Source: Mycolicibacterium iranicum
GTDB lineage: Bacteria > Actinomycetota > Actinomycetes > Mycobacteriales > Mycobacteriaceae
Assembly (NCBI RefSeq): GCF_002101705.1
Contig: NZ_LQPC01000054.1
Span: 1-64,000, forward strand
Length of the DNA: 64,000 nt
Direction of reading: 5' to 3'
Positions 53,925 to 62,189 of the stretch are shown piece by piece. A program made the position numbers and the translations under genes. The notes under the pieces are model-generated. The model ran no database searches and was not told the origin of the DNA. It saw only the letters and a program-made list of their open reading frames with translations. The first letter of the stretch is position 1; every line of letters begins with the position of its first letter.

Positions 53925-54842
53925 GTGGAGTTCCTGGATTTCCTTCCGCCGCAGATGCGCGACCCCGTGCTGTTCGCCATCCCTTTCTTCCTGCTGCTGC
54001 TCATCATCGAATGGACCGCCGCCCGCAAGCTTGAGCATCTCGTGTCGGAGGACGGGACCCCCGCGAACGGCGCCTATCACGCCAGGGATTCGTGGGCCAG
54101 CATCTCGATGGGACTGGTGTCTGTGGCCACGATGGGCGCGTGGAAGTTCGTGGCGCTGTTGGGATATGCCGCGATCTTCGCCTATGTGGCGCCGTGGCAG
54201 CTGTCGGCCTCGCAGTGGTACACGTGGGTCATCGCAATCGTGGGTGTCGATGTGCTGTTCTACGCCTATCACCGCACGGCGCACCGGGTCCGGTTGATCT
54301 GGGCCACCCATCAAGCCCACCACTCCAGTCAGTACTTCAACTTCGCCACGGCGCTGCGCCAGAAGTGGAACAACAGCGGCGAGATCCTGATGTGGCTGCC
54401 GCTGCCGCTGCTGGGCGTCCCGCCCTGGATGGTGTTCTTCAGCTTCTCGCTGAGTCTGATCTACCAGTTCTGGATCCATACCGAGCGCATCGGAAAGCTC
54501 TGGCGGCCTTTCGAATTCATCTTCAACACGCCGTCGCACCACCGCGTCCACCATGGGATGGACCAGCTCTATCTCGACAAGAACTATGGCGGGATCCTCA
54601 TCATCTGGGACCGGCTGTTCGGCAGCTTCCAGGCCGAGCAGTTCCGTCCCCACTACGGCCTCACCAAGCCCGTGAACACCTTCAACATCTGGAAACTGCA
54701 GACGCGCGAGTATGCGGCCATCGGTCGTGATGTGCGTGCCGCGCGCGGACTGCGCACCAAGCTCGGCTACATGTTCGGCCCACCCGGTTGGGAACCGGCG
54801 AATGCGCCCAGCCCGGCCAGGAAAGCCCATGCCACGTCGTAA
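53925..54842 (+). CDS. Sterol desaturase/fatty acid hydroxylase family protein
   Basis: 305 aa integral membrane diiron enzyme. The histidine boxes are AYHRTAHR, THQAHHSSQ and SHHRVHHG, with NKNYG-type downstream sequence (LDKNYGGILIIWDRLFG). Family members hydroxylate or desaturate sterols, fatty acids or ether lipids using O2. GGAGGT at 53912-53917 stands 7 bp before GTG 53925, which decides that start over GTG 53916. A TACACT -10-like hexamer is at 53900. Its 3' end overlaps the FAD oxidoreductase gene by 14 bp. Confidence 0.92.
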   Translation: MEFLDFLPPQMRDPVLFAIPFFLLLLIIEWTAARKLEHLVSEDGTPANGAYHARDSWASISMGLVSVATMGAWKFVALLGYAAIFAYVAPWQLSASQWYTWVIAIVGVDVLFYAYHRTAHRVRLIWATHQAHHSSQYFNFATALRQKWNNSGEILMWLPLPLLGVPPWMVFFSFSLSLIYQFWIHTERIGKLWRPFEFIFNTPSHHRVHHGMDQLYLDKNYGGILIIWDRLFGSFQAEQFRPHYGLTKPVNTFNIWKLQTREYAAIGRDVRAARGLRTKLGYMFGPPGWEPANAPSPARKAHATS

Positions 54843-56259
54843 TGTGGCGCGAGTGGAGACCGTCTTCGATGCCCCTGTCGACCCCGCGCTGATCGACCGA
54901 TCACTCGCCGAGACCACGCTCGGCTCAATGTGGCTGGACGTTCCCCGTCCGGAATTCCCCTCGACCGCCGGCCCCGTCACGTGCGACCTGCTCGTCATCG
55001 GCGGGGGATACACCGGTCTGTGGAGCGCCTTGCACGCGGCGCGGCGTCACCCCGACCGCCGCGTCGTGCTCATCGAGGCCGACCGCATCGGATGGGCCGC
55101 CTCCGGCCGCAACGGCGGATTCGTCGACGCGAGCCTGACTCACGGTTACGAGAACGGAAAGACGCGCTGGCCCAACGAGATCGACACCCTCGAGGCAATG
55201 GGCCTGGAGAACCTCGACGGGATGCAGGCCGAGATCGCCGACCTCGGCATGGACGTCGAGTGGGAGCGCACCGGCATGCTCGGCGTCGCCACCGAACCGC
55301 ACCAGGTGCAGTGGCTCCAAGACGCCGCAGCCGAGGGCCACGGCGATTTCCTCGATCTCGAACAGGTCCGTGATCAGGTGCAGTCGCCGACCTTCCTCGC
55401 GGGACTGGTGAGCGCCGATTCCTGCGCGATCGTCAACCCCGCGAAGCTGGCGCTGGAACTCGCGCGAGTCTGCCGCGAGGCCGGAGTCGAAATCTACGAG
55501 CACACCACCGCGTCGCGCATCGAGACCGGCGGCGCTGCGGTACGCGTGTACACCGACGGATCGTCGATCCTGTGCCGGCAGGTCGTGCTGGCCACCAACG
55601 TGTTTCCTAGCCTGCTGAGGCGCAACCGGCTCTACACCGTGCCCGTCTACGACTACGTACTGGCCACCGAGCCACTGACCGACGAGCAGATGAGCCGCAT
55701 CGGATGGCGCGGCAGGCAGGGGATTGGCGACTCCGCCAACCAGTTTCACTACTACCGGCTGAGCCAGGACAACAGGATCGTCTGGGGCGGCTACGACGCC
55801 GTCTACCACTTCGGCAGGCAGGTCAAATCGTCCTACGAAGAGCGGCAGCAGAGCTATCGCCGACTGGCCGCTCACTTCTTCATCACCTTCCCGCAACTCG
55901 ACGATGTCCGGTTCACCCACCGGTGGGCGGGCGCCATCGACACCAACACCCGGTTCTGTGCCCACTGGGGGCTGGCGCGCGAAAGCCGGGTCGCCTACGT
56001 CAACGGCTTCACCGGACTCGGCGTCGGGGCCGCCCGGTTCGCCGCCGACGTGTGCCTGGATCTGCTGGGCGGCACGCCGACACCACGCACCGAGTTGGAA
56101 ATGGTCCGCAAGAAGCCGTTGCCCTTCCCGCCGGAACCGCTGGCCAGCGTCGGCATCCAGGCCACCCGGTGGTCGCTGGACCGTGCCGACCACAGTGCCG
56201 GACGTCGCAATCTGCTGTTGCGAACCCTCGACGCCGCGGGTCTCGGATTCGACTCCTGA
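54829..56259 (+). CDS. DAO-type FAD-dependent oxidoreductase
   Basis: 476 aa from ATG 54829 (GTG 54844 is an alternative). The FAD site is DLLVIGGGYTGLWSALHAA, then IEADRIGWAASGRNGGFVDA, the pattern of D-amino-acid oxidase family enzymes such as gamma-glutamylputrescine oxidase and sarcosine oxidase. GTP-like NGFTGLGVGAARFAAD ends the FAD domain. It oxidises an amine or amino acid. Co-expression with the membrane hydroxylase is indicated by the overlap. Substrate unknown. Confidence 0.9.
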   Translation: MPRRNVARVETVFDAPVDPALIDRSLAETTLGSMWLDVPRPEFPSTAGPVTCDLLVIGGGYTGLWSALHAARRHPDRRVVLIEADRIGWAASGRNGGFVDASLTHGYENGKTRWPNEIDTLEAMGLENLDGMQAEIADLGMDVEWERTGMLGVATEPHQVQWLQDAAAEGHGDFLDLEQVRDQVQSPTFLAGLVSADSCAIVNPAKLALELARVCREAGVEIYEHTTASRIETGGAAVRVYTDGSSILCRQVVLATNVFPSLLRRNRLYTVPVYDYVLATEPLTDEQMSRIGWRGRQGIGDSANQFHYYRLSQDNRIVWGGYDAVYHFGRQVKSSYEERQQSYRRLAAHFFITFPQLDDVRFTHRWAGAIDTNTRFCAHWGLARESRVAYVNGFTGLGVGAARFAADVCLDLLGGTPTPRTELEMVRKKPLPFPPEPLASVGIQATRWSLDRADHSAGRRNLLLRTLDAAGLGFDS

Positions 56260-56373
56260 GGTCGCTTTTTGACAACTCGCGTGTAACGCCGCTTTATCTA
56301 ACCGCGATGACCCAGTTACACCAGCCCTGCCTTCGGGTACTGGTGAATCGGGTCATCACGGGTCGGAGGGGCA

Positions 56374-57102
56374 GTGTCTTTTTCAAGGTCTGTATCCACG
56401 TCCGCACGGTCGCCGAGGCGGCTGATGCAGCTATTGGTGGCGCTGTTCGCCCCGCTGTTGGCCGTCGCGCTCGCCTCGTCAGCCGCGCATGCGCAGCCCG
56501 GCGTTCTCGTCTTTCCCGGGATGGAGATTCACCAGGACACCGTGCTGTGCACGCTCGGCTACGTCGATCCGCAGACGCGCATTGCCTACACCGCGGGGCA
56601 CTGCCGCGCCTCAGGCACCGTGTCGGACAGGTTCGGAACCCCGATCGGCACACAGGGCACGTTCCGTGACAACACGCCCGACGGAATGACGGTCGACACC
56701 AATCACCAGATCACCGACTGGGAGGTCATCCACCTGCACCCCGGCGTGATGGTCAACAACGTGTTGCCCGGCGGCAAGGTGCTGGTGACCGATCCGGCAG
56801 TGCTGCCCGCAAAGGGAATGCCGGTGTGCCACTTCGGCGTCGTCACGGGGGAGAGCTGCGGCACGATCGAGTCGGTCAACAACGGATGGTTCACGATGGC
56901 CAACGGCGTGGTGAGCCGCAAGGGTGATTCGGGCGGCCCGGTCTACACCACGCTTCCCGACGGCCGGACCGTCTTGATCGGCCTGTTCAACAGCACCTGG
57001 GGCACCTTTCCCGCCGCGATCTCGTGGCAGGTCGCCAGCCAGCAGGCTCAGGCGGACACCATCTCCGCCGCCTCGGCCCAAATCCCGCCCGTGGCCCCTT
57101 AG
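56374..57102 (+). CDS. Secreted chymotrypsin-fold serine protease (Rv1815-like)
   Basis: 242 aa from GTG 56374, preceded by GGAGGGG. The signal peptide is cleaved after SAAHA (about 40). The mature domain has catalytic His in YTAGHCRASG and Ser in RKGDSGGPVY; an Asp lies in the NHQITDWEVIHL region. One cysteine pair (TLCTLGY-like start and HC) and a second (VCHFG, SCGTIE) are placed for disulfides. It should be an active S1-type peptidase outside the cell. The TAG overlaps the convergent stop of the next gene. Confidence 0.85.
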   Translation: MSFSRSVSTSARSPRRLMQLLVALFAPLLAVALASSAAHAQPGVLVFPGMEIHQDTVLCTLGYVDPQTRIAYTAGHCRASGTVSDRFGTPIGTQGTFRDNTPDGMTVDTNHQITDWEVIHLHPGVMVNNVLPGGKVLVTDPAVLPAKGMPVCHFGVVTGESCGTIESVNNGWFTMANGVVSRKGDSGGPVYTTLPDGRTVLIGLFNSTWGTFPAAISWQVASQQAQADTISAASAQIPPVAP

Positions 57103-57539
57103 CCGACGAGCTCGAACACCGGGATCGACGGCGCCGCACGGTTCATCTCTTCGCGGGTCGACCGCGGCGTCAGGCCGCCGATGTGCCCCTTGACCTGCCA
57201 ATACCAGCGGTCGAGATAGGGCTTCAAAAGGTCCGGCTTGGCGCTGTCGGGCACCTCGACGACGCCGTGCGTTCGGGAACGTCGACGTGGCCCCACCTCG
57301 ACCTCGCCGGCGGACCTCGCATTGCGCGCCCACTGGGTGTTGCCGCGCGGCGACACGAGGTAGCGGCGTCCCTCGACCGTCAGCACGTTGACCACGACTC
57401 CGCGGAGCCGACCACTCGTGCGGCCGCGGACCTGCACCGCGGTACTTCCTTGAATGCTGATCCCGACCTCGGCGAGCCTGCGGATCGCTTCGTTGAAGAT
57501 CCGCGCTCCCCGTCCGGGGTGGTCGTAGCGCTCTGCCAT
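57099..57539 (-). CDS. F420-dependent nitroreductase (DDN) family protein
   Basis: 146 aa. It has the deazaflavin-dependent nitroreductase split-barrel pattern: TAVQVRGRTSGRLRGVVVNVL, EGRRYLVSPRGNTQWARNARSAG and DRWYWQVKGHIG. Such proteins use reduced F420 to reduce quinones, menaquinone or xenobiotics. The start ATG 57539 follows GGGAGAG. It is divergent from a TetR gene with a palindromic operator between them, so it is probably the TetR target. Confidence 0.85.
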   Translation of the reverse strand: MAERYDHPGRGARIFNEAIRRLAEVGISIQGSTAVQVRGRTSGRLRGVVVNVLTVEGRRYLVSPRGNTQWARNARSAGEVEVGPRRRSRTHGVVEVPDSAKPDLLKPYLDRWYWQVKGHIGGLTPRSTREEMNRAAPSIPVFELVG

Positions 57540-57558
57540 GTCTCTCCCTTTCCCTATC

Positions 57559-57573
57559 GAGAGCACTGCTCTC
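57559..57573. promoter_or_regulatory. Palindromic TetR operator GAGAGCA-N-TGCTCTC
   Basis: A perfect 7-bp inverted repeat with a 1-bp centre, 20 bp upstream of the nitroreductase ATG (57539) and 71 bp upstream of the TetR GTG (57644). The location and symmetry fit autoregulation plus repression of the divergent nitroreductase gene. Confidence 0.65.
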
Positions 57574-57643
57574 TTTTCTTACAGTGGCAGGCTTGGCCGA
57601 AAAATACAAGAGCACCGATCTCGTTTTGTGCCACACTGCAGCA

Positions 57644-58324
57644 GTGGGCAAGCGGCAGGATTCACGGGAGCGGATCGAACGCGAGATCGTCGATCTCGGC
57701 CGCAGGCAACTCGTCACCGAAGGGGCTGCCGGCTTGTCGCTGCGCGCCATCGCCCGCGATCTGGGAATGGTGTCCTCGGCGGTCTACCGGTACGTCGGCA
57801 GCCGCGACGAACTGCTGACTCTTCTCCTCGTCGACGCGTACACCGAGTTGGCCGAGTCCGTCGAAGCTGCCCGCGACACACGTTCGGGGAGCTGGCGCGA
57901 CAGGCTGGCTGCGATGGCGCACGCGGCCCGATCATGGGCGGTGCAGTCCCCGGCGAGCTGGGCACTGCTGTACGGCAGCCCCGTCCCCGGATATCACGCG
58001 CCGAGGGACAGGACCGTAGAACCGGGGACCCGGGTCGTCGGCGCGCTGTTCGGCGTCTTTGCTGAAGGAATCGCCGCAGGCGAGGTCACCACTTCGGAAA
58101 TTGCAGTGCCGCAACAGCTCTCCAACGACTTTGACGGTCTGCGCGCCGAATTCGGTTTCCCGGGCGGCGACGGCGCGCTCGCCAGGTGCCTGACCCTGTG
58201 GGCGGCCCTCGTCGGCGCAATCAGCCTCGAGGTCTTCGGCCAGTACGGGCCGGACACGTTCGCAGATCCGGCACCGGTGCTCGACGCCCAGGTGAGAATC
58301 CTGACGGACATGTTGTGCCGATGA
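57644..58324 (+). CDS. TetR-family repressor
   Basis: 226 aa from GTG 57644. The N-terminal helix-turn-helix is GAAGLSLRAIARDLGMVSSAVYRYV, followed by GSRDELLTLLLVDAY, and a TetR_C_13/WHG-type C-terminal domain (WALLYGSPVPGYHAP). The frame upstream to 57584 adds residues inside the operator region and is not preferred. It probably controls the divergent nitroreductase gene through the site at 57559-57573. Confidence 0.9.
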   Translation: MGKRQDSRERIEREIVDLGRRQLVTEGAAGLSLRAIARDLGMVSSAVYRYVGSRDELLTLLLVDAYTELAESVEAARDTRSGSWRDRLAAMAHAARSWAVQSPASWALLYGSPVPGYHAPRDRTVEPGTRVVGALFGVFAEGIAAGEVTTSEIAVPQQLSNDFDGLRAEFGFPGGDGALARCLTLWAALVGAISLEVFGQYGPDTFADPAPVLDAQVRILTDMLCR

Positions 58325-58366
58325 GCCCGGGTGCAGGATCCCGCCGCCCTCCCGGCCGGGGTGAAC

Positions 58367-58380
58367 TAGAACACGTTCTA
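58367..58380. promoter_or_regulatory. KstR binding motif
   Basis: TAGAACACGTTCTA is an exact match to the TNNAACNNGTTNNA consensus of KstR, the TetR-type repressor of mycobacterial cholesterol catabolism. It lies 22 bp before a TATTCT -10 box (58402-58407) and 35 bp before ATG 58415. That places it over the -35 region, as expected for repression. Confidence 0.8.
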
Positions 58381-58414
58381 GCTTGTGTCGCCCCGGGGCG
58401 ATATTCTCGACTCG

Positions 58415-58909
58415 ATGCTTGACCAGACACCTGTCCAGATTGCCTGGGTGACCGGCGACCTCGCCGCCACCGAGGCGACGCTGACGGCGCTGCTGGGGGT
58501 CAAGAAGTGGGTCCGCATGCCCGGAGTGCACTTCGGCCCCGATGCGTGCACCTATCGCGGCAAGCCGGCTGACTTCGTCGCCGACATCTCGCTGAGCTAC
58601 GCCGGTGACACCCAGCTCGAGGTGATCGCCCCGGTGCAGGGGCCCAGCATCTACACCGAGTTTCTCGACCGGTGTGGCGCCGGGCTGCACCACGTGTGCA
58701 TGGCGGCTCCCGACCCCGAGAGCTTCGAGGCTGCCGTCGCCGCTGCCGAACGCCAGGGCACTCCGGTCGTCATGGCCGGCGCCATGCCAGGCGGAATGCG
58801 GTTCGCCTACGTCGGCGCCGAGCAGTCAGGCGTGCCCTTCGTCGAATTCGCCTACATACCACCGGAGATCCACGCGTTCTTCAGCCACATCAAAGAGGAG
58901 CAGAATTGA
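58415..58909 (+). CDS. VOC/glyoxalase-fold protein (KstR-controlled)
   Basis: 164 aa. It has two betaalphabetabetabeta modules (VQIAWVTGDLAATEATLTALLG; GLHHVCMAAPDPESFEAAVAAAERQG), with a histidine pair in LHHVC and a late glutamate (PFVEFAYIPP) as possible metal ligands. VOC enzymes catalyse epimerisation, isomerisation or ring cleavage on small molecules. Transcription probably starts at or next to ATG 58415 (-10 TATTCT at 58402). Behind a KstR site and fused by overlap to a steroid-dehydrogenase-like gene, it may handle a steroid intermediate. Confidence 0.8.
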   Translation: MLDQTPVQIAWVTGDLAATEATLTALLGVKKWVRMPGVHFGPDACTYRGKPADFVADISLSYAGDTQLEVIAPVQGPSIYTEFLDRCGAGLHHVCMAAPDPESFEAAVAAAERQGTPVVMAGAMPGGMRFAYVGAEQSGVPFVEFAYIPPEIHAFFSHIKEEQN

Positions 58910-60420
58910 CCATCAACATCCCGGATACCGTGCGCGCCGCCGACGTCACCTCGTGGTCGGACGAGGCCGATGTCGTGGTTCTCGGGTTCGGCATCGCGGG
59001 CGGTTGCGCCGCTGTCAGCGCGGCCGCAGCGGGCGCGCGCGTCCTCGTGCTGGAAAAGGCCGCCGCCGCGGGCGGGACGACGTCCATGGCGGGCGGCCAC
59101 TTCTACCTTGGCGGCGGCACCGCGGTGCAGCAGGCCACGGGCCACGAAGACTCGGCCGAGGAAATGTACAAGTACCTCGTCACCCAGTCCCGACACCCCG
59201 AGCACGACAAGATCCGCGCCTATTGCGAGGGCAGCGTCGAACATTTCAATTGGCTTGAGGCGCTTGGCTTTGAATTCGAGCGCAGTTACTACCCGGGCAA
59301 GGTCGTGGTGCCGCCGGGCACCGAGGGCCTGTCCTATACCGGCAACGAGAAGGTCTGGCCGTTCTGCGATCAGGCCAAGCCGGCGCCGCGCGGTCATTCC
59401 GTGCCGGTTCCCGGTGAACTCGGCGGCGCCGCCATGGTGATCGACCTGCTGGTCAAGCGCGCCGCCGACCTGGGTGTGCAGATCCGCTACGAGACGGGAG
59501 CCACAGCGCTCGTCCTCGACGACGACGGAGCGGTCGCGGGTGTGCGGTGGAAACACTTCACCGAAACCGGTGATGTCAAGGCGAAGTCGGTGATCATCGC
59601 CGCCGGCGGCTTTGCCATGAACTCCGAGATGGTCGCCGAGTACACCCCGGCACTCGGGCAGGAACGCAAGACCAAGCATCACGGCACGGTGGCCCCCTAC
59701 ATCCTGGGCAACCCGAACGACGACGGATTGGGAATCGGCCTCGGAGTCTCGGCAGGAGGTGTCGCCGCCAACATGGACCAGTTGTTCATCACCGCCGCGG
59801 CCTACCCGCCGGAGATCCTGCTCACCGGCCTGATCGTGAACAAGGACGGCAAGCGATTCGTGGCAGAGGACTCCTACCATGCGCGCACGTCGGCCTTCGT
59901 CCTCGAACAACCGGAGCAGACGGCCTATCTGATCGTCGACGAGGCGCATACCGAGATGCCGGAGATGCCGCTGATCAAGTTCCTCGACGGTTTCGAGACG
60001 ATCGAGGAACTCGAGACCGAACTCGGCATCCCGGCAGGTAATTTCGCGGCGACGCTGGAACGCTACAACGCCAACGCCGCTCAAGGTTCGGATCCCGATT
60101 TCCACAAGCAGCCGGAATACGTTGCACCGCAGGACAACGGTCCGTGGGCAGTGTTCGACCTCTCGTTGGGCCGGGCGATGTACTCCGGCTTCACGATGGG
60201 CGGGCTCACCGTGTCGATCGACGGTGAGGTGCTGCGGCAGGACGGCAATCCGGTGCCCGGCCTGTACGCGGCCGGGGCATGCGCGTGCAACATCGCCCAG
60301 GACGGCAAGGGCTACGCCAGCGGCACCCAGCTCGGCGAGGGTTCCTTCTTCGGCAGGCGGGCGGGAGAACACGCCGCACGCCGCGTGCGCGAACGGGCCG
60401 GGGCGCAGACCGGGCACTGA
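58906..60420 (+). CDS. KstD/fumarate-reductase-like FAD dehydrogenase (KstR-controlled)
   Basis: 504 aa from TTG 58906, which overlaps the VOC stop as TTGA. The FAD site is VVVLGFGIAGGCAAVSAA followed by KAAAAGGTTSMAGG. The C-terminal catalytic segment includes MYSGFTMGGLTVSIDGEVL and GLYAAGACACNI, then GYASGTQLGEGSFFGR. This is the family of 3-ketosteroid 1-dehydrogenases and flavocytochrome c-type fumarate reductases. Together with the KstR site it is probably a steroid-ring dehydrogenase. The exact substrate and position of oxidation are unknown. Confidence 0.88.
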   Translation: MTINIPDTVRAADVTSWSDEADVVVLGFGIAGGCAAVSAAAAGARVLVLEKAAAAGGTTSMAGGHFYLGGGTAVQQATGHEDSAEEMYKYLVTQSRHPEHDKIRAYCEGSVEHFNWLEALGFEFERSYYPGKVVVPPGTEGLSYTGNEKVWPFCDQAKPAPRGHSVPVPGELGGAAMVIDLLVKRAADLGVQIRYETGATALVLDDDGAVAGVRWKHFTETGDVKAKSVIIAAGGFAMNSEMVAEYTPALGQERKTKHHGTVAPYILGNPNDDGLGIGLGVSAGGVAANMDQLFITAAAYPPEILLTGLIVNKDGKRFVAEDSYHARTSAFVLEQPEQTAYLIVDEAHTEMPEMPLIKFLDGFETIEELETELGIPAGNFAATLERYNANAAQGSDPDFHKQPEYVAPQDNGPWAVFDLSLGRAMYSGFTMGGLTVSIDGEVLRQDGNPVPGLYAAGACACNIAQDGKGYASGTQLGEGSFFGRRAGEHAARRVRERAGAQTGH

Positions 60421-60434
60421 AGCCGTGACTAGCC

Positions 60435-60440
60435 GATAAT
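60435..60440 (+). promoter_or_regulatory. -10 element of a leaderless ABC transporter transcript
   Basis: GATAAT at 60435-60440 ends 6 bp before GTG 60447, so the transcription start would coincide with the start codon. No convincing -35 box is visible. No ribosome-binding site lies in front of the GTG, which supports a leaderless mRNA. Confidence 0.5.
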
Positions 60441-60446
60441 CCCTTG

Positions 60447-62189
60447 GTGACCCCGCCGTCTCCGGAACGCAACGTCGGCGTCATCGGGGTGGCGCGGCGC
60501 CTGTTGCACGGGCATTGGCGGGCCATGACGGTGGCGATGACTGCTGCGGCGCTGGCCAGCGCTGCAGCATTGGCGCAACCGCTGATCGCCGGTCGTGCGG
60601 TCGACGAAGCGTCTGCGGGTGCAGTTTCGTCGCGATCCGCCATCCTGCTTGCGGTCACGTTCGCGGTCGCCATCGTCGCCGAGGCATCCGACACGTACCT
60701 GTTCTATCGGCTGGGCGAGGCCGTGGTGTTCGACCGGCGACGCGACTACGCAGCCCACCTGATCGCCCTGCCCGTGAGCGAGCTGGACCGCCTGCGAGCG
60801 GGAGACCTGGTGGCCCGCGCCATCGCCGACACCACCGAGATGCAAGAGTTTCCGCGCAAGATCAGTCGCGTGGTGATCGGAACATGCACGCTGGCGGTGG
60901 CAGGCACATTGATGATCCGCATCGATGCGCTGCTTGCCGCCGCGGTGTTGACCGTCGTGGTGACCACGTTTCTCGGCGGTAGCCTCCTGCTGGCCAAGGC
61001 CGGTGCTGCCGCCGCAACCCGCCAGCGGGCTGTGGGCGAGTACGGAGCGCGACTCGAGCGAACGCTCGGCGCGATCCGCACCGTGAAAATGTCTGGCGCG
61101 CAACGACGTCACAGTGAGGTGATCGGTTCAGCCGCCGCCGAAGCCCGACGCGGGGGAATGCGACTGGCCGGCCTGGCGGCCCTCTCGGCGCCGGTGATGC
61201 GGATGACGGCGACAGGCTCGCTCGTCGTGGTCCTGGTGGTCGGAGCAACCCGCGTGTCCGCCGGCGCGATATCGGTCGGCGAGCTGGTGACCTTGTTCCT
61301 GTTGTCGCTGTACTCGCTGGCGCCGCTCCAGGATGTCTACCAAGGGTTGACGTCGATGCATACCGCGGCGGCGGCCGACGCACGGATCCAGCAGATCCTC
61401 ACACTGCCCACCGAGACCCTCGAACCGAGCCCCGGCCCGTTGACCGACCTTCCGGCGGCGACCGCAGTGCCCGCTCTGGTCGAGGCAGAAGGACTTGGTT
61501 TCGCGCACGGCAGTCACCGGGTGCTCGACGGCGTTTCGTTCACGGTGCATCGAAACCAGGTGACAGCGCTGATAGGGCCGTCGGGCAGCGGGAAGTCCAC
61601 TCTGCTGGCGTTGCTGTGCCGCTTCTACGAGCCCGACGAAGGTCGGCTCGTCTTTGACGGTCGGCCCTACCCGCAGCTGGCCCTGCCTGAACTGCGGCGT
61701 CGAATCGCGTTGGTAGAGCAGGACAATCCAGTGCTGCACGGGTCGCTGCGCGACAATCTGGCAATGGCGTGCCCCGACGCCTCAGACGAGGACATCTACG
61801 GCGCACTTCGAAAAGTCAATCTCGACGGGTTCGTGGACGCTCTGCCCAGCGGTCTGGACACCAATGTGCTCGACCGGGGCCGCGCACTGTCGGGCGGGCA
61901 GCGTCAACGGGTGGCGATCGCGCGGGCCCTCTTGTCCCCGGCCGAACTCATTCTTCTCGATGAGCCCACCGCCCACCTCGACCGTGACAACCTGTCGGCG
62001 ATGATCGACACGTTGATACGTCAACGCGAACACCGCAGCCTGATCATTGTCGCGCACCACCGTGCCACGCTTGCCCACTGCGACCAGATCCTCGTCGTGG
62101 AGAACCGCGGGATGGCCGTAAAGCGGGCCAAAGGGAACCCTCCCAATGACGCGTCTTCTCTAGGCCCTGGCCATCGTGAGGTGCTTTAG
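60447..62189 (+). CDS. ABC transporter, fused membrane and ATPase domains
   Basis: 580 aa half-transporter of the exporter (ABCB-like) type. Residues 1-310 hold six helices; the ATPase has Walker A LIGPSGSGKST, signature ALSGGQRQRVAIARA, Walker B LILLDEPTAHLD and the switch histidine IIVAHH. It should export a lipid, peptide or drug as a dimer. TTG 60444 is an alternative start, but GTG 60447 fits the promoter. The last 30 bp lie opposite the hydrolase 3' end. Confidence 0.92.
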   Translation: MTPPSPERNVGVIGVARRLLHGHWRAMTVAMTAAALASAAALAQPLIAGRAVDEASAGAVSSRSAILLAVTFAVAIVAEASDTYLFYRLGEAVVFDRRRDYAAHLIALPVSELDRLRAGDLVARAIADTTEMQEFPRKISRVVIGTCTLAVAGTLMIRIDALLAAAVLTVVVTTFLGGSLLLAKAGAAAATRQRAVGEYGARLERTLGAIRTVKMSGAQRRHSEVIGSAAAEARRGGMRLAGLAALSAPVMRMTATGSLVVVLVVGATRVSAGAISVGELVTLFLLSLYSLAPLQDVYQGLTSMHTAAAADARIQQILTLPTETLEPSPGPLTDLPAATAVPALVEAEGLGFAHGSHRVLDGVSFTVHRNQVTALIGPSGSGKSTLLALLCRFYEPDEGRLVFDGRPYPQLALPELRRRIALVEQDNPVLHGSLRDNLAMACPDASDEDIYGALRKVNLDGFVDALPSGLDTNVLDRGRALSGGQRQRVAIARALLSPAELILLDEPTAHLDRDNLSAMIDTLIRQREHRSLIIVAHHRATLAHCDQILVVENRGMAVKRAKGNPPNDASSLGPGHREVL

